Shown here: one piece after another, positions 53,803 to 63,550 of the stretch | How positions within the stretch are numbered: position 1 is the first letter of the stretch | How the letters are laid out: each line of letters opens with the position of its first letter | NCBI GenBank assembly: GCA_021783695.1 | Contig: JAJXTO010000010.1 | Location: forward strand, 25,134-89,133 | Reading direction: 5' to 3' | DNA: 64,000 nucleotides | From: Pseudomonadota bacterium | GTDB lineage: Bacteria > Pseudomonadota > Gammaproteobacteria > Burkholderiales > Burkholderiaceae_C | Translations under genes and position numbers: made by a program | The notes under the pieces: model-generated | The model's database searches: none | What the model saw: the letters and a program-made list of their open reading frames with translations, nothing else | What the model was told of the DNA's origin: nothing

Positions 53803-56178
53803 ATGACGCCACAGCTCCCGGTTCAGGACAACCCGCCCTCCGGGGATTCCTCCCTGCCAACGCTCACCATCGCAGGCTATGCGTTCTATGCGCTGCTGCT
53901 GCTGGCGTATGCCGGACTGGGTCTGCTGCCCTGGATTGCTGCGCTGGCCTATGCCCTGCTGGGCGCCACGGTCAACCTCGCCGTGCTGAACTGGATGCTT
54001 TACGCCCCGTCCCAGGACGCCCGCAGCCGCTTTCCGGCCTCTCTTTACCTGCTGCTCAACGCCGGTTTGCAACTGCTGTTCTTTGCCCTGCTTCCCGGAC
54101 TGGGCGCCCTGTTCATCCTTCCCTTGATCGGGCTGATGCCGGTGACGGCGCTGCATGCGCGGCGCCTGCAGACCGCCCTGAGTCTGGTGTTGATGGCCGC
54201 GCTCACCTGGGCTGCCATCCTGCTGAGCCAGGGGCAGCTGCAAATGCCGATGCGCAATTGGCAAGAGCGCAGCCTGGCCTGGATTGCGCTGCTGGCCGTG
54301 CTGACGTTCAGCGCCGCGCTCGTTGTCGTGATCGAGGGCTTCAACCGTGCGCTCATCAAAGAGAACCTGCGTCTGGGCAAGGCGTACAAGGCGCTGCGCC
54401 GCTTCGCCCTGCGCGACGATCTGACGGGCCTGGCCAATCGCCGCATCTTTCTCGAACATCTCAACGACCAGATGCGCCGCCACCCGGGACGGGCGCTGTC
54501 CATCGGTCTGATGGATCTCGACCGCTTCAAGGCCGTCAACGACCGCCTGGGCCATGTGGTCGGCGACCAGTTGCTGATCGCCGTGGGCCAGCGCCTGCGC
54601 TCGGTGCTGCGCGAGGGTGATCTGCTGGCCCGTTTTGGCGGCGACGAATTCGTGGTGCTGCTGCCGGGCTACAGCACGGAACAGCATCTGAGCTTCATCG
54701 CCAAGCGGCTCGTCGGCTGCATCGACGAACCGTTTCTCATTCAGGGAAACAATCTGCAGATCGGCTTGTCGCTCGGTCTGGTGATGCAGCAGGCAGACGC
54801 TCCGGTGGACGCCGAAACGCTGGTGCGGCGCGCCGATATGGCCATGTACGCGGCCAAGAAAAACGGCCGCCAGCAATACCGCATCTTCGACCAGCAGATG
54901 GAGGATGCCATGCAGGAGCGCCACCGCAAACTGCAATGGGTGCAGTCCGCGCTGCAGGACAACCGGCTGGAGTTGCAGTACCAGCCCATTCTGTCGCTCG
55001 ACGCCGCGCCGGGTTCAGTTGCGCACGCGCAGGCGCAGATCAACGAAGTGGAGGCTCTGCTGCGGCTGCGTGACACCGCCGGGCTGCACCGTGCGGCCTC
55101 TTTCGAATCCGTGCTCGATGATGATTCCCTGAGCGTGGCGGTCGGCCGCTTCGTGCTCGCATCGGCCATGCGGCAGATCGATGCCTGGTTTGGCGCAGGC
55201 AAGCGCCTGCGGGTGAGCGTCAACATCAGCCCGCGGCATTTTCTCGACCCGCAGTTTCTCTCCGATCTGCGCAGCGTGCTGGAGCAGCATCCGCAGTGCC
55301 CGGCCAACCTGCTGGCGCTGGAGCTCACCGAACATGGCTCGGAACTCGACGGTCCCATGGCGCGTTTCATGGTGGCGCAATGCCGTCAGATGGGCGTTCA
55401 GGTGATCCTCGACGACTTCGGCACCGGCAGCGCCAGCCTGATCCATCTGCAGCAGCTAGAAATTTCCTCGGTCAAGATCGATCGCAGTTTCACCCACGAT
55501 CTGTTCAGCAGCGGCGCGGGCTTGAGCATCACCTATGGCCTGCTACGCATCGCGGAACTCATGAGCCTGCAGGTCGTTGCCGAAGGCGTGAGCTCGGCGC
55601 AGCATGCGCTGGCCCTGGTTTCCATGGGGTGCATGCGCTTTCAGGGCTATGCCATTTCGCCGCCGCTGTCCGTTGCCGACTTCGAGCTCTGGCTGGCGCA
55701 GTGGCCGCAACAAATTCCCTGGACCGCCTCGCTGAGCAAGCAGCCGGCCATTTCGGCCGAGGCCATTCAGGCACTGGTGTGGCATAACGCCGTGGCGCTG
55801 CGTGCCCAGCAGGACACCCTCAGCGAAAGTGAGCGCCAGCAGTTGCTCCAGCCGAACGCGGCGCTGTACAGCGAACTGGGCATCTGGTGCCAGACCCATC
55901 AGGCAGACTATGCGGATCGGCCCAGCTTCCTGCGGTTGATCCGCGAACTGCATGTGTTCCACACCCGGCTGCGGGAGCATCTGTCCAGCAAGAGCCCGAT
56001 CGAGCCGTTGCAGGCTGCGCAGCTCAAGAGCCATAGCCGCATCGTGCGGCACCAGTTCTGGAATCTGGTGCTGGTAGGCATCCCCGCAGCCGCTGCCGAG
56101 GCGCTGCACGCCCCGCAGGCTGAAGACGCGCGGGCAGACGGGTATTTCACCTCGCGGCAGCACACCCTGCCGCAGTAG
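53803..56178 (+). CDS. GGDEF/EAL cyclic-di-GMP protein with C-terminal CZB-like region
   Basis: 791 residues. An N-terminal membrane region (about 20-185) precedes a short coiled segment and the GGDEF domain (RFGGDEF at about 277-283). The EAL domain carries EALLR (417-421), NISPRHF, LELTEHG, DDFGTGSASL and KIDRSF; AEGVE reads AEGVS. The GGDEF motif is intact, and the EAL is mostly so; one conserved acid is replaced, so the phosphodiesterase half may be altered. The final 130 residues include ELGIWCQTHQADYADRPSFL and HVFHTRLREHL, resembling a chemoreceptor zinc-binding domain. Confidence 0.88.
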   Translation: MTPQLPVQDNPPSGDSSLPTLTIAGYAFYALLLLAYAGLGLLPWIAALAYALLGATVNLAVLNWMLYAPSQDARSRFPASLYLLLNAGLQLLFFALLPGLGALFILPLIGLMPVTALHARRLQTALSLVLMAALTWAAILLSQGQLQMPMRNWQERSLAWIALLAVLTFSAALVVVIEGFNRALIKENLRLGKAYKALRRFALRDDLTGLANRRIFLEHLNDQMRRHPGRALSIGLMDLDRFKAVNDRLGHVVGDQLLIAVGQRLRSVLREGDLLARFGGDEFVVLLPGYSTEQHLSFIAKRLVGCIDEPFLIQGNNLQIGLSLGLVMQQADAPVDAETLVRRADMAMYAAKKNGRQQYRIFDQQMEDAMQERHRKLQWVQSALQDNRLELQYQPILSLDAAPGSVAHAQAQINEVEALLRLRDTAGLHRAASFESVLDDDSLSVAVGRFVLASAMRQIDAWFGAGKRLRVSVNISPRHFLDPQFLSDLRSVLEQHPQCPANLLALELTEHGSELDGPMARFMVAQCRQMGVQVILDDFGTGSASLIHLQQLEISSVKIDRSFTHDLFSSGAGLSITYGLLRIAELMSLQVVAEGVSSAQHALALVSMGCMRFQGYAISPPLSVADFELWLAQWPQQIPWTASLSKQPAISAEAIQALVWHNAVALRAQQDTLSESERQQLLQPNAALYSELGIWCQTHQADYADRPSFLRLIRELHVFHTRLREHLSSKSPIEPLQAAQLKSHSRIVRHQFWNLVLVGIPAAAAEALHAPQAEDARADGYFTSRQHTLPQ

Positions 56179-56179
56179 G

Positions 56180-57382
56180 TCAGCCCTCGACCACCCGCAC
56201 CTGCTGCGCGGCACGCTTCGCTTTCGCGCGCGCCTCGTCGGTCGATTCGGCCCGCGCCAGCGCCACGCCCATACGGCGTTTCACAAAACTCTCGGGCTTG
56301 CCAAACAGCCGCAGGTCGGTTCCCGGAATGGCCAGCGCCGCATCCACGCCCTCGAAGCGCACACCGCGCGCCTCCACGCCGCCATAGATCACCGCACTCG
56401 CGCCTGCGGTCTTGAGCGCGGTGTCCACCGGCAGGCCGAGAATCGCCCGGGCGTGCAACTCGAACTCACTCTGCCACTGGGTGATGAGGGTGACCAGCCC
56501 GGTGTCGTGCGGGCGCGGACTGACCTCGCTGAACCAGACCTGCTCGCCCTTGACGAACAGCTCCACGCCGAAAATGCCATGCCCGCCCAGCGCCTCGGTG
56601 ATGCGCCGGGAGATGTCGCGGCTGCGCTGCAGCGCTTTCGGGTGCATGGGGTGCGGCTGCCAGCTTTCCACATAGTCCCCGGCTACCTGCACATGGCCGA
56701 TGGGCTCGCAGAAGTCGGTGCGCACGGCCCCGTCGGCGCCCATGCTGCGCACTGTGAGCTGGGTGATTTCATAGTCGAAGTCGATGAAGCCTTCGACGAT
56801 CACCCGGCTCTGCGCCACGCGCCCGCCCGACATCGCTGCCTCCCAGGCCGGACGCACATCGGCCGGGCCGTCGAGCTTGCTTTGCCCCTTGCCCGAGGAA
56901 CTCATCACCGGTTTGACCACACAGGGGTAGCCGATGCCGTTGTCGATCGCGGCCTGCAGTTGCTCCAGCGAATCGGCAAAGGCGTAGGGCGAGGTGGCCA
57001 GACCCAGATCTTCCGCGGCCAGGCGGCGGATGCCCTCGCGGTTCATGGTCAGCCGCGCGGCGCGGGCGGTGGGAATGACGGTGACCACGCCGGCGGCTTC
57101 CAGTTCTTCGAGCACCGGCGTGGCGATGGCCTCGATCTCCGGCACCACCAGATGCGGTTTCTCCCGCAGGATGAGGGCGCGCAAGGCCTCGGGATCACTC
57201 ATCTGAATCGTGCGGGCGTGGTGCGCCACCTGCTGCCCGGGCGCGTGGTCATAGCGGTCCACCGCTATGGTCTCCACCCCCAGGCGCTGCAGGGCGATGA
57301 GCACTTCCTTGCCCAGTTCGCCCGCGCCGAGCAGCATCACGCGGGTCGCCGAAGGGGATAGCGGGGTACCGATGGTCGTCAT
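56180..57382 (-). CDS. purT: Formate-dependent GAR transformylase PurT
   Basis: 400 residues, an ATP-grasp enzyme that makes formyl-GAR from formate, ATP and [16 protein letters not shown] begins the nucleotide-binding preATP-grasp domain; [11 protein letters not shown] is the Gly-rich loop and [14 protein letters not shown] holds metal ligands. ATG 57382 follows GGAGG at 8 nt; 15 extra residues upstream are not family-like. The folate-dependent PurN is also encoded in this window. The stop is 1 nt from the GGDEF/EAL stop, on the opposite strand. Confidence 0.93.
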   Translation of the reverse strand: MTTIGTPLSPSATRVMLLGAGELGKEVLIALQRLGVETIAVDRYDHAPGQQVAHHARTIQMSDPEALRALILREKPHLVVPEIEAIATPVLEELEAAGVVTVIPTARAARLTMNREGIRRLAAEDLGLATSPYAFADSLEQLQAAIDNGIGYPCVVKPVMSSSGKGQSKLDGPADVRPAWEAAMSGGRVAQSRVIVEGFIDFDYEITQLTVRSMGADGAVRTDFCEPIGHVQVAGDYVESWQPHPMHPKALQRSRDISRRITEALGGHGIFGVELFVKGEQVWFSEVSPRPHDTGLVTLITQWQSEFELHARAILGLPVDTALKTAGASAVIYGGVEARGVRFEGVDAALAIPGTDLRLFGKPESFVKRRMGVALARAESTDEARAKAKRAAQQVRVVEG

Positions 57383-57404
57383 ATTGGAGTCCTCCAGGAT
57401 TGCG

Positions 57405-58052
57405 TCAGAACGCGCCGGCCAGGGCATTGACCGTCAGCGCCAGAATCACCACATTGAAAAAGAATGCCGCCACGCTGTGCAGCAGCACCAGATGGCGCAC
57501 ATGCCGCCCGGCGATGTTCACGTCCGAGGTCTGGAAGGTCATGCTCAGCACCACGGAGAAATACAGATAGTCCCAATAGTCGGGCACCTGGTTGTCGGGG
57601 AACAGCAGCGCGGGCTGTCCTGCGGTGCGCGCGACGTAGTCGCTGTGCGCGTATTGCAGCGCAAAGATCACCGAAAAAAACAGCCACGACAGCACGATGC
57701 TGCTGCCGGCCAGCGCCAGCACGCCGGGGTGGCCGCGCACCGCGTGCAGTTCCACCGACAGCGCGGCGAACACCGCACCCGACAGCAGCAGGCTGAACAG
57801 CAGCACCGTCCAGCGGCCCTCGGTTTCCAGCTCGGTGCGGCGCTTGAGTGTGGCGGTGGTGGCGTGCGCCATCATCCACGCCGTCGTCGCCAGAAACAGC
57901 AGGGCACCGGCATCGAAAGCCCACAGCAGGGCCAGCATTCGCGGCATTTGCGTGCCCAGCGCCCACCACAGCATCAGGCCCAGCGCGAGTGACGCGCTCA
58001 GCCGCGGGCGGTGGCGCAGGGTGCGATAGGTTGCGAGAAGTGGATTGCTCAT
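57405..58052 (-). CDS. DUF1345 membrane protein
   Basis: 215 residues with about five membrane spans. The conserved core [24 protein letters not shown] is the DUF1345 signature. Function is unknown. It lies 22 nt upstream of purT on the same strand and may be cotranscribed with it. Confidence 0.85.
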   Translation of the reverse strand: MSNPLLATYRTLRHRPRLSASLALGLMLWWALGTQMPRMLALLWAFDAGALLFLATTAWMMAHATTATLKRRTELETEGRWTVLLFSLLLSGAVFAALSVELHAVRGHPGVLALAGSSIVLSWLFFSVIFALQYAHSDYVARTAGQPALLFPDNQVPDYWDYLYFSVVLSMTFQTSDVNIAGRHVRHLVLLHSVAAFFFNVVILALTVNALAGAF

Positions 58053-58224
58053 GGGAACCGGAGTGTAGAGGCCGCAAACCGCATCCGGGCGGCAGGCTGC
58101 GGGAGTCTGTCGAGCTTGAGCCGCACAGCCCTTTTGCAGCGCACGATCCTCAAGTTCGGCAGGCTCCTAGAATTGCGCACCGCAGCACATCCTCCGCTTC
58201 CACGCCACTCCCACTCCGACATCC

Positions 58225-59139
58225 ATGAGCGCCGACACTCCTCTCGCCCCTCCCGACCTGTCGCACATCGCCCCGCGTGAGCAGGCCGAAATCCTCGCCC
58301 AGGCCCTGCCCTACATCCGCAAGTTTCACGGCAAGACCCTGGTGATCAAATACGGCGGCAACGCCATGACCGACCCGGCGCTCCAGCAAGACTTTGCCGA
58401 GGACGTGGTGTTGCTCAAGCTGGTGGGCATGAACCCGGTGGTGGTGCATGGCGGCGGCCCGCAGATCGACGAGGCGCTGAACCGCGTCGGCAAGAAGGGC
58501 ACCTTCGTGCAGGGCATGCGCGTGACCGACGACGAAACCATGGAAGTGGTGGAATGGGTGCTGGCCGGGCAGGTGCAGCAAGACATCGTCGGCCTGATCA
58601 ACCACGCCGGCGGCAAGGCGGTGGGCCTGACCGGGCGCGACGGCGGCCTCATCCGGGCACGCAAGCTGCGCATGCGCGACCGGGAAAATCCCGAGGCCGA
58701 GATCGATGTCGGCCAGGTGGGTGAAGTCGCGTCGATCGACCCTTCCGTGGTCAAGGCGCTGCAGGACGATCAGTTCATTCCGGTCATCTCGCCCATCGGC
58801 TTCGGCGAGGACAACGCCTCGTTCAACATCAACGCCGATGTGGTAGCGGGCAAACTGGCCGAAGTGCTGCGCGCTGAAAAACTGCTGCTCCTCACCAATA
58901 TCCCCGGCGTGATGAACAAGAAGGGCGAGTTGCTCACCGATCTCACCGCGCATGAAATCGACGAGATGTTCGCCGACGGCACCATTTCAGGCGGCATGCT
59001 GCCCAAAATTGCATCGGCGCTCGAAGCCGCCCGCTCGGGCGTGAACTCGGTCCACATCGTCGACGGCCGCATTCCGCACGCCATCCTGCTGGAAGTGTTG
59101 ACCGAGCAGGCCTTCGGCACCATGATCCGTTCGCACTGA
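58225..59139 (+). CDS. argB: Acetylglutamate kinase
   Basis: 304 residues. It phosphorylates N-acetylglutamate, the second step of arginine synthesis. [25 protein letters not shown] and the [16 protein letters not shown] region with GGMLPKI are typical of the amino acid kinase family. An upstream TAGAAT (58168-58173) could be a -10, but no matching -35 is seen. An N-terminal arginine-binding helix (about 1-25) suggests the arginine-inhibited hexameric form. Confidence 0.94.
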   Translation: MSADTPLAPPDLSHIAPREQAEILAQALPYIRKFHGKTLVIKYGGNAMTDPALQQDFAEDVVLLKLVGMNPVVVHGGGPQIDEALNRVGKKGTFVQGMRVTDDETMEVVEWVLAGQVQQDIVGLINHAGGKAVGLTGRDGGLIRARKLRMRDRENPEAEIDVGQVGEVASIDPSVVKALQDDQFIPVISPIGFGEDNASFNINADVVAGKLAEVLRAEKLLLLTNIPGVMNKKGELLTDLTAHEIDEMFADGTISGGMLPKIASALEAARSGVNSVHIVDGRIPHAILLEVLTEQAFGTMIRSH

Positions 59140-59189
59140 AGCCCTGCGTGCCTCGGCGCGGGAACCCCACCGATGCCGGGCCGGGCATC

Positions 59190-59389
59190 ATGCCCAACAC
59201 GCGCAAGGACATGGGGCTGCCGACCAGTTCCACCGCCACCGTGGTGGCCCCCACAGGGACTCGATCGTGATCATGGCCTCGAAGCCCCTCGGCATCTGGG
59301 CCCAGTTTCCGCTCAAGATCCTGCCGGACGTCACGGCGAAATGGATCGACGCCCATCAGACCCGGGTCAACACCGGAGCTCAAGCCTGA
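59190..59389 (+). pseudogene. Frameshifted gene remnant of unknown family
   Basis: Reading MPNTRKDMGLPTSSTATVVAPTG from 59190 meets a stop near 59268. One base shift near 59252-59258 allows SIVIMASKPLGIWAQFPLKI and then TAKWIDAHQTRVNTGAQA to the stop at 59389. The two halves look like one C-terminal fragment. I cannot name the parent protein. Confidence 0.45.
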
Positions 59390-59423
59390 TCCCCGCCGCG
59401 ATCCGTCCCGATCGGTTCCAATG

Positions 59424-59452
59424 CAAACTGCCGCGCCCTCGCGGCGGTTTTT
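59424..59452 (+). terminator. Rho-independent terminator just before the HAD gene
   Basis: AAACTGCCGCG (59425-59435) pairs with CGCGGCGGTTT (59440-59450), one G-T pair, 4-nt loop, then TT. It ends 12 nt before ATG 59464, so it closes transcription from the argB side or attenuates the HAD gene. Confidence 0.7.
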
Positions 59453-59463
59453 GTTGCTCGCTC

Positions 59464-60183
59464 ATGCCATCCTCCCCGCCTCCCTCACGTCCGCAGACCG
59501 TCTGGCTGCTCGATCTGGACAACACCCTGCACGATGCCTCGTGGCGAGTGTTCCCGCTGATGAACGCGGAGATGACCGCGTTCATCGAACGCCACCTCGG
59601 CGTGGGCCGGGAGGAGGCCAACCACATCCGCGCGCAGTTCTGGCGGCGCTACGGCGCCACGCTGCTGGGGCTGATGCATGAGCACGGCGTGGATGCCGCG
59701 CAATTCCTGCGCGAGACCCACCACTTCCCGCATCTGCCGCGCATGCTGCGCTGCGACGGCAGCGAGCGCGCGGCCCTGGCCCGTCTGCCGGGCCGCAAGA
59801 TCGTGCTCACCAACGCCCCGCGCGACTACGCCCGCCGAGTGCTCAAACACCTCAAGCTCTGGCCGCTGGTCGATGGCCTGCTCGCCGTTGAAGAGATGTG
59901 GATGTTCGGCAAGCTGCGCCCCAAACCGGATGCGCGCATGCTGCGCCATGTGCTGGCCCGGCATGGACTGCGCCCGGCGCACTGCGTGCTGGTGGAAGAC
60001 ACCCCGGGCCATCTGCAGTCGGCGCGGCGCATCGGCCTGCGCGGCGCCTGGATGGTGCGCTATGCCCGCCGCGCCGCGCGCAGACAGCGCGACCTGCCGA
60101 TGGAGCGCACCGGCCTGCATGGCCGCCCGGCCTTCATTGCCGCGCGCATCCGCAGCCTGGGCGAATTGCACGGCCTGGGCTGA
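59464..60183 (+). CDS. Pyrimidine 5'-nucleotidase (HAD superfamily)
   Basis: 239 residues. The catalytic DLDNT is at residues 17-21, motif II in VLTNAPRDYA, motif III in KLRPKPDAR and motif IV in VLVEDTPGHLQSA. The all-helical cap after motif I is of the SDT1/pyrimidine 5'-nucleotidase type. It would dephosphorylate UMP or CMP, or a related phosphomonoester. Its stop is 3 nt from the convergent proC stop. It starts just after a terminator-like hairpin. Confidence 0.86.
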   Translation: MPSSPPPSRPQTVWLLDLDNTLHDASWRVFPLMNAEMTAFIERHLGVGREEANHIRAQFWRRYGATLLGLMHEHGVDAAQFLRETHHFPHLPRMLRCDGSERAALARLPGRKIVLTNAPRDYARRVLKHLKLWPLVDGLLAVEEMWMFGKLRPKPDARMLRHVLARHGLRPAHCVLVEDTPGHLQSARRIGLRGAWMVRYARRAARRQRDLPMERTGLHGRPAFIAARIRSLGELHGLG

Positions 60184-60186
60184 GCC

Positions 60187-61044
60187 TCAGACCGCGTCGA
60201 GCGCGTCGCCCAGCTCCTTGGCGCGCCGGTCTGCGGCGTGCAACGCCTGCACGATGGTGGCCTGCATGTCCGCCGCGTCGAACACCGCCAGCGCCGCGGC
60301 AGTGGTGCCGCCCTTGCTGGTGACATTGGCACGCAGCGTGGCCAGCGACTCGCGGCTGCCCTGCGCCAGCGCCGCAGCGCCCGCCAAGGTGGCCAGTGCC
60401 AGTTCGCGCGCCTGTGCGACGCTCAGGCCGAGTTCCTCACCGGCGCGGGACATGGCCTCGGCCAGATAGAACGCATACGCCGGGCCGGAGCCCGACACCG
60501 CGGTCACCGCGTCGAGCAAATCCTCGCGCTCGACCCACACCCGCCGTCCCGCGGGCGCCAGCAGCGCATCGGCTACGGCGCGGTCGTCGTCGCTGGCCTG
60601 GGCGCTGGCGAACAGCCCGGTGATGCCCTGACCGATCAGCGCCGGGGTATTGGGCATGGTGCGCACCATGCGCTGCGCGCCGGTCTGCCGCGCGATGGCC
60701 GCGCAGCGCACCCCGGCCATGATGCTGACCTGCAGCGCATCGCCCAGATACGGCTCGCACTCGGCGGCAGCCTGCGCAAACTGTTGCGGCTTCACTGCCC
60801 AGACCACCGCCTGCGCCATGCGCAATGCGGGCGACGGCGAGGCGAACACCTGCAGCCCGGCAAAGCGTTGCTGCAGACGCTGGCGCTGCTCGGCAAACGG
60901 TTCGACGACGAGCAGGCGTGCCGCGTCAGCTCCAGCGCCCAGCAGTCCGCCGATCAGGGCGCTGCTCATATTGCCGCCACCGATGAAAGCAGTAACGGGC
61001 AGGGAATCGGGGATGACGGAGGTGGGGGGCAGTGTCTGGTTCAT
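60187..61044 (-). CDS. proC: Pyrroline-5-carboxylate reductase
   Basis: 285 residues. It makes proline from pyrroline-5-carboxylate. FIGGGNMSSALIGGLLG is the NADPH-binding loop, RTMPNTPALIGQGITGLF and AVSGSGPAYAFYLAEAM are core motifs, and TVTSKGGTTAAALAVF-type residues end the protein. ATG 61044 (MNQTLPP) is chosen; ATG 61053 is a near alternative. It is divergent from tsaB by 52 nt. Confidence 0.93.
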   Translation of the reverse strand: MNQTLPPTSVIPDSLPVTAFIGGGNMSSALIGGLLGAGADAARLLVVEPFAEQRQRLQQRFAGLQVFASPSPALRMAQAVVWAVKPQQFAQAAAECEPYLGDALQVSIMAGVRCAAIARQTGAQRMVRTMPNTPALIGQGITGLFASAQASDDDRAVADALLAPAGRRVWVEREDLLDAVTAVSGSGPAYAFYLAEAMSRAGEELGLSVAQARELALATLAGAAALAQGSRESLATLRANVTSKGGTTAAALAVFDAADMQATIVQALHAADRRAKELGDALDAV

Positions 61045-61096
61045 GCCACGCATTATTCCTTCAAGCCGGGTTCGATTCACCGATAATTAACCTTCT

Positions 61097-61912
61097 ATGC
61101 GCATCCTCGCCCTCGACACCAGCACCGAAGCCCTGAGCGTGGCGCTCAGTGTGGACGGCGTCTGCCACAGCCGCGAAGAAGCCGGCGGCGCACGCGCCTC
61201 GCAGCGCCTGCTGCCCTTGTGCGCCGAACTGCTGCAGACCGCCGGGCTGCAATTTTCCGACCTCGACCTGATCGGCATGGGCGCCGGCCCCGGCGCCTTC
61301 ACCGGGCTGCGCACTGCCGCAGCCGCAGCCCAAGGCCTGGCCTACGCGCTCGGTCTGCCGGTCGCGCGCATCGACACCCTGATGGCGCAGGCGGAAACCG
61401 CTTTTCCTCTGCTGCAGGCCCATGGCGCAGGGCGGCCCGAACTGGCACGGATCGAGCCCGGCAGTATTGTCCTCGCAGCAAACGACGCGCGCATGGGCGA
61501 GATGTATTGGGAACTGTTTCGCGCCGACGGCACAGGCTGGCAACGCCTGCACCCACCCGCCGTCCATTCCCCCGAACGCGCTTTGCTGGCCTGGGCCGAA
61601 GTCTTGGCCAATCTGCCCGCACAACGCAGCCCGGGCACGCTGCTGCTCGCCTGCGGCAATGCCTGGAGCGTCCACGCGGAAAATCTGACCACCGCGTGCG
61701 CCCGTCTGTCGGCCGACAACCCGCGCCTGCGCGCGCTGCACCGCGCCGTGCTGCACGCCATCGCCTGCACACCGTCTGCGGCAGCGGTCGCGCGGCTGGC
61801 ACGGCAGCAACATGCAGCCGGTCTCACGGTGGCGGCCGCGCTGGCGCAGCCGATCTATGTCCGCGACAAAGTGGCCCTCACCACGGCCGAGCGCGAACTC
61901 GCCCGCGCATGA
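61097..61912 (+). CDS. tsaB: tRNA threonylcarbamoyladenosine biosynthesis protein TsaB
   Basis: 271 residues. TsaB is the ASKHA-fold partner of TsaD in t6A37 synthesis. MRILALDTSTEALSVAL, GMGAGPGAFTGLRTA and the ANDARMGEMYWELF segment are conserved. It overlaps rimI by 4 nt, a common tsaB-rimI pairing. TcdA, which acts on the t6A made through this protein, is at 44.7 kb. Confidence 0.93.
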   Translation: MRILALDTSTEALSVALSVDGVCHSREEAGGARASQRLLPLCAELLQTAGLQFSDLDLIGMGAGPGAFTGLRTAAAAAQGLAYALGLPVARIDTLMAQAETAFPLLQAHGAGRPELARIEPGSIVLAANDARMGEMYWELFRADGTGWQRLHPPAVHSPERALLAWAEVLANLPAQRSPGTLLLACGNAWSVHAENLTTACARLSADNPRLRALHRAVLHAIACTPSAAAVARLARQQHAAGLTVAAALAQPIYVRDKVALTTAERELARA

Positions 61913-62463
61913 ACGCCCGCCTGCGCCCCCGCGACGACGCCGCCGCTGCCGGGCAGATTGCCTACGCCCTGCGGCAGATGACCCCGGCAGATCTCGACGC
62001 CGTGGCGCACATCGAAAACTCGGTCTACACCTTCCCCTGGAGCCGCGGTAACTTTGCCGACTCACTCACCGCGCAGTATCACGCGCAGGTCCTCACCGAT
62101 CAGACCGATACTGTGCGCGGCTACTTCGTCGCCATGCCTGGGGTGGAAGAAATGCACCTGCTCAACATCTCCGTTGCACCCGAGGTGCAGGGCCAGGGCC
62201 TGAGCCTGCTGATGCTGGACGCCGTGACCCTGCTGAGCCGGGCCGACGGCGCGCACCTGCTGTGGCTGGAGGTGCGCCCCAGCAATGCGCAGGCGGTGCG
62301 CATTTACGAGCGCTACGGCTTCTACCCCATCACCCGCCGACGCGACTATTACCCGGCGCAAGACGCGCACGGACGCCCCTGCCGCGAAGACGCCCTGGTC
62401 ATGTCCGCGCAAGTGGGCGACCTGCTGCAGCGCCGCGGCCTGCGCTCGGCATCGACCGGCTGA
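61909..62463 (+). CDS. rimI: Ribosomal-protein-alanine acetyltransferase RimI
   Basis: 184 residues of GNAT fold. It acetylates the N-terminal alanine of ribosomal protein S18. VAPEVQGQGLSLLMLDAV is the acetyl-CoA-binding site and LEVRPSNAQAVRIYERYGFYPITRRRDYY the catalytic end. The first 20 residues before ALRQMTPADLDAVAHIE are an extension. ATG 61909 overlaps tsaB by 4 nt. Confidence 0.9.
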   Translation: MNARLRPRDDAAAAGQIAYALRQMTPADLDAVAHIENSVYTFPWSRGNFADSLTAQYHAQVLTDQTDTVRGYFVAMPGVEEMHLLNISVAPEVQGQGLSLLMLDAVTLLSRADGAHLLWLEVRPSNAQAVRIYERYGFYPITRRRDYYPAQDAHGRPCREDALVMSAQVGDLLQRRGLRSASTG

Positions 62464-62467
62464 ACGC

Positions 62468-63349
62468 ATGTCCGACCATCCCACACAACTTGATCCACCA
62501 GGACCGCGCATCACCCCGCAAACCCTGCGCTGGACGCAGGCGCTCGGCCTGGGGCCGTTGTTCGTGCGGCGCAGCGTGCTGGAGCAGCAGGGCATGCCGC
62601 AAAGCCCCGCAGCTGCCGCCTCCCATCCCCTTGCCGTGTCCGTGGCCGCGCCCATGCAGGACGCTCCGGCAGCGCACGCCATCACCGCGGCAGCCCAGCC
62701 CCGGAGCGCCACACAGCCTCCGCCCGCAGTTTTCTCGCGCTCCAACACCGAACGGGTCAGCGCCATCGCGCGCATGGGCTGGGACGAACTGCAGGCGACC
62801 ACCCAGGCCTGTCGCGCCTGCAAGCTGGGTGGCAGTCGGCATCAGGCCGTGTTCGGCAGCGGCTCCAGCCAGGCCCGCTGGATGATCGTGGGCGAAGCCC
62901 CCGGCGCGGAGGAAGACCGCCAGGGCGAACCCTTCGTCGGCGCGGCCGGACAGTTGCTCGACGCCATGCTGCACGCCATCGGCCTGGACCGTCGCGCCGA
63001 CGACCCGCAACGCGCCGTCTATATCGCCAATGTGCTCAAGTGCCGCCCACCCGGCAACCGCAACCCGGAGCCGGAGGAGGTGGCCCAATGCGCACCCTTG
63101 CTACAGCGCCAGATCGCCCTGCTCCAGCCCGGTCTCATTCTCGCGCTCGGACGCTTTGCAGCGCAAAGCCTGCTCGGCAGCAACGCGCCCATCAGCCAGC
63201 TGCGTGGTCGGGTGCATCAATTCGTCGGCATCCCCGTGATCGTGAGTTATCACCCGGCCTACCTGCTGCGCAACCCGGCGGATAAGGCGCGCGTCTGGCG
63301 GGATTTGTGCTTTGCACGCAACACGGTGAGCCGGGCGGCGCAGGATTGA
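62468..63349 (+). CDS. Uracil-DNA glycosylase, family 4 type
   Basis: 293 residues. A long Pro/Ala-rich N-terminal extension (about 1-100) precedes the catalytic domain. Cysteines in CRACKLG and in VLKCRPPGNRNPEPEEVAQC would bind a [4Fe-4S] cluster; GEAPGAEEDRQGEPFVG and SYHPAYLLRNP are the uracil-binding and catalytic motifs. It removes uracil from DNA. It starts 4 nt after rimI, continuing the tsaB-rimI operon. Confidence 0.9.
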   Translation: MSDHPTQLDPPGPRITPQTLRWTQALGLGPLFVRRSVLEQQGMPQSPAAAASHPLAVSVAAPMQDAPAAHAITAAAQPRSATQPPPAVFSRSNTERVSAIARMGWDELQATTQACRACKLGGSRHQAVFGSGSSQARWMIVGEAPGAEEDRQGEPFVGAAGQLLDAMLHAIGLDRRADDPQRAVYIANVLKCRPPGNRNPEPEEVAQCAPLLQRQIALLQPGLILALGRFAAQSLLGSNAPISQLRGRVHQFVGIPVIVSYHPAYLLRNPADKARVWRDLCFARNTVSRAAQD

Positions 63350-63550
63350 GGGTTGGAGTGCCCGCGCATCATTGTGGAATTTAGTGACTTATTTCACGTT
63401 TTTTGCAATGCGTTCTGCCCGTATGGGGGTTGACCCCGAGCGCCAACTCTCCACTGTCTCCGAACAATGTAAACATCGTCAATAAGCGATGCGCGCCGGG
63501 CACAACATGGCGAGTCCGGCTCAGACATCGCCCACACTCTGGAGTGAGAC

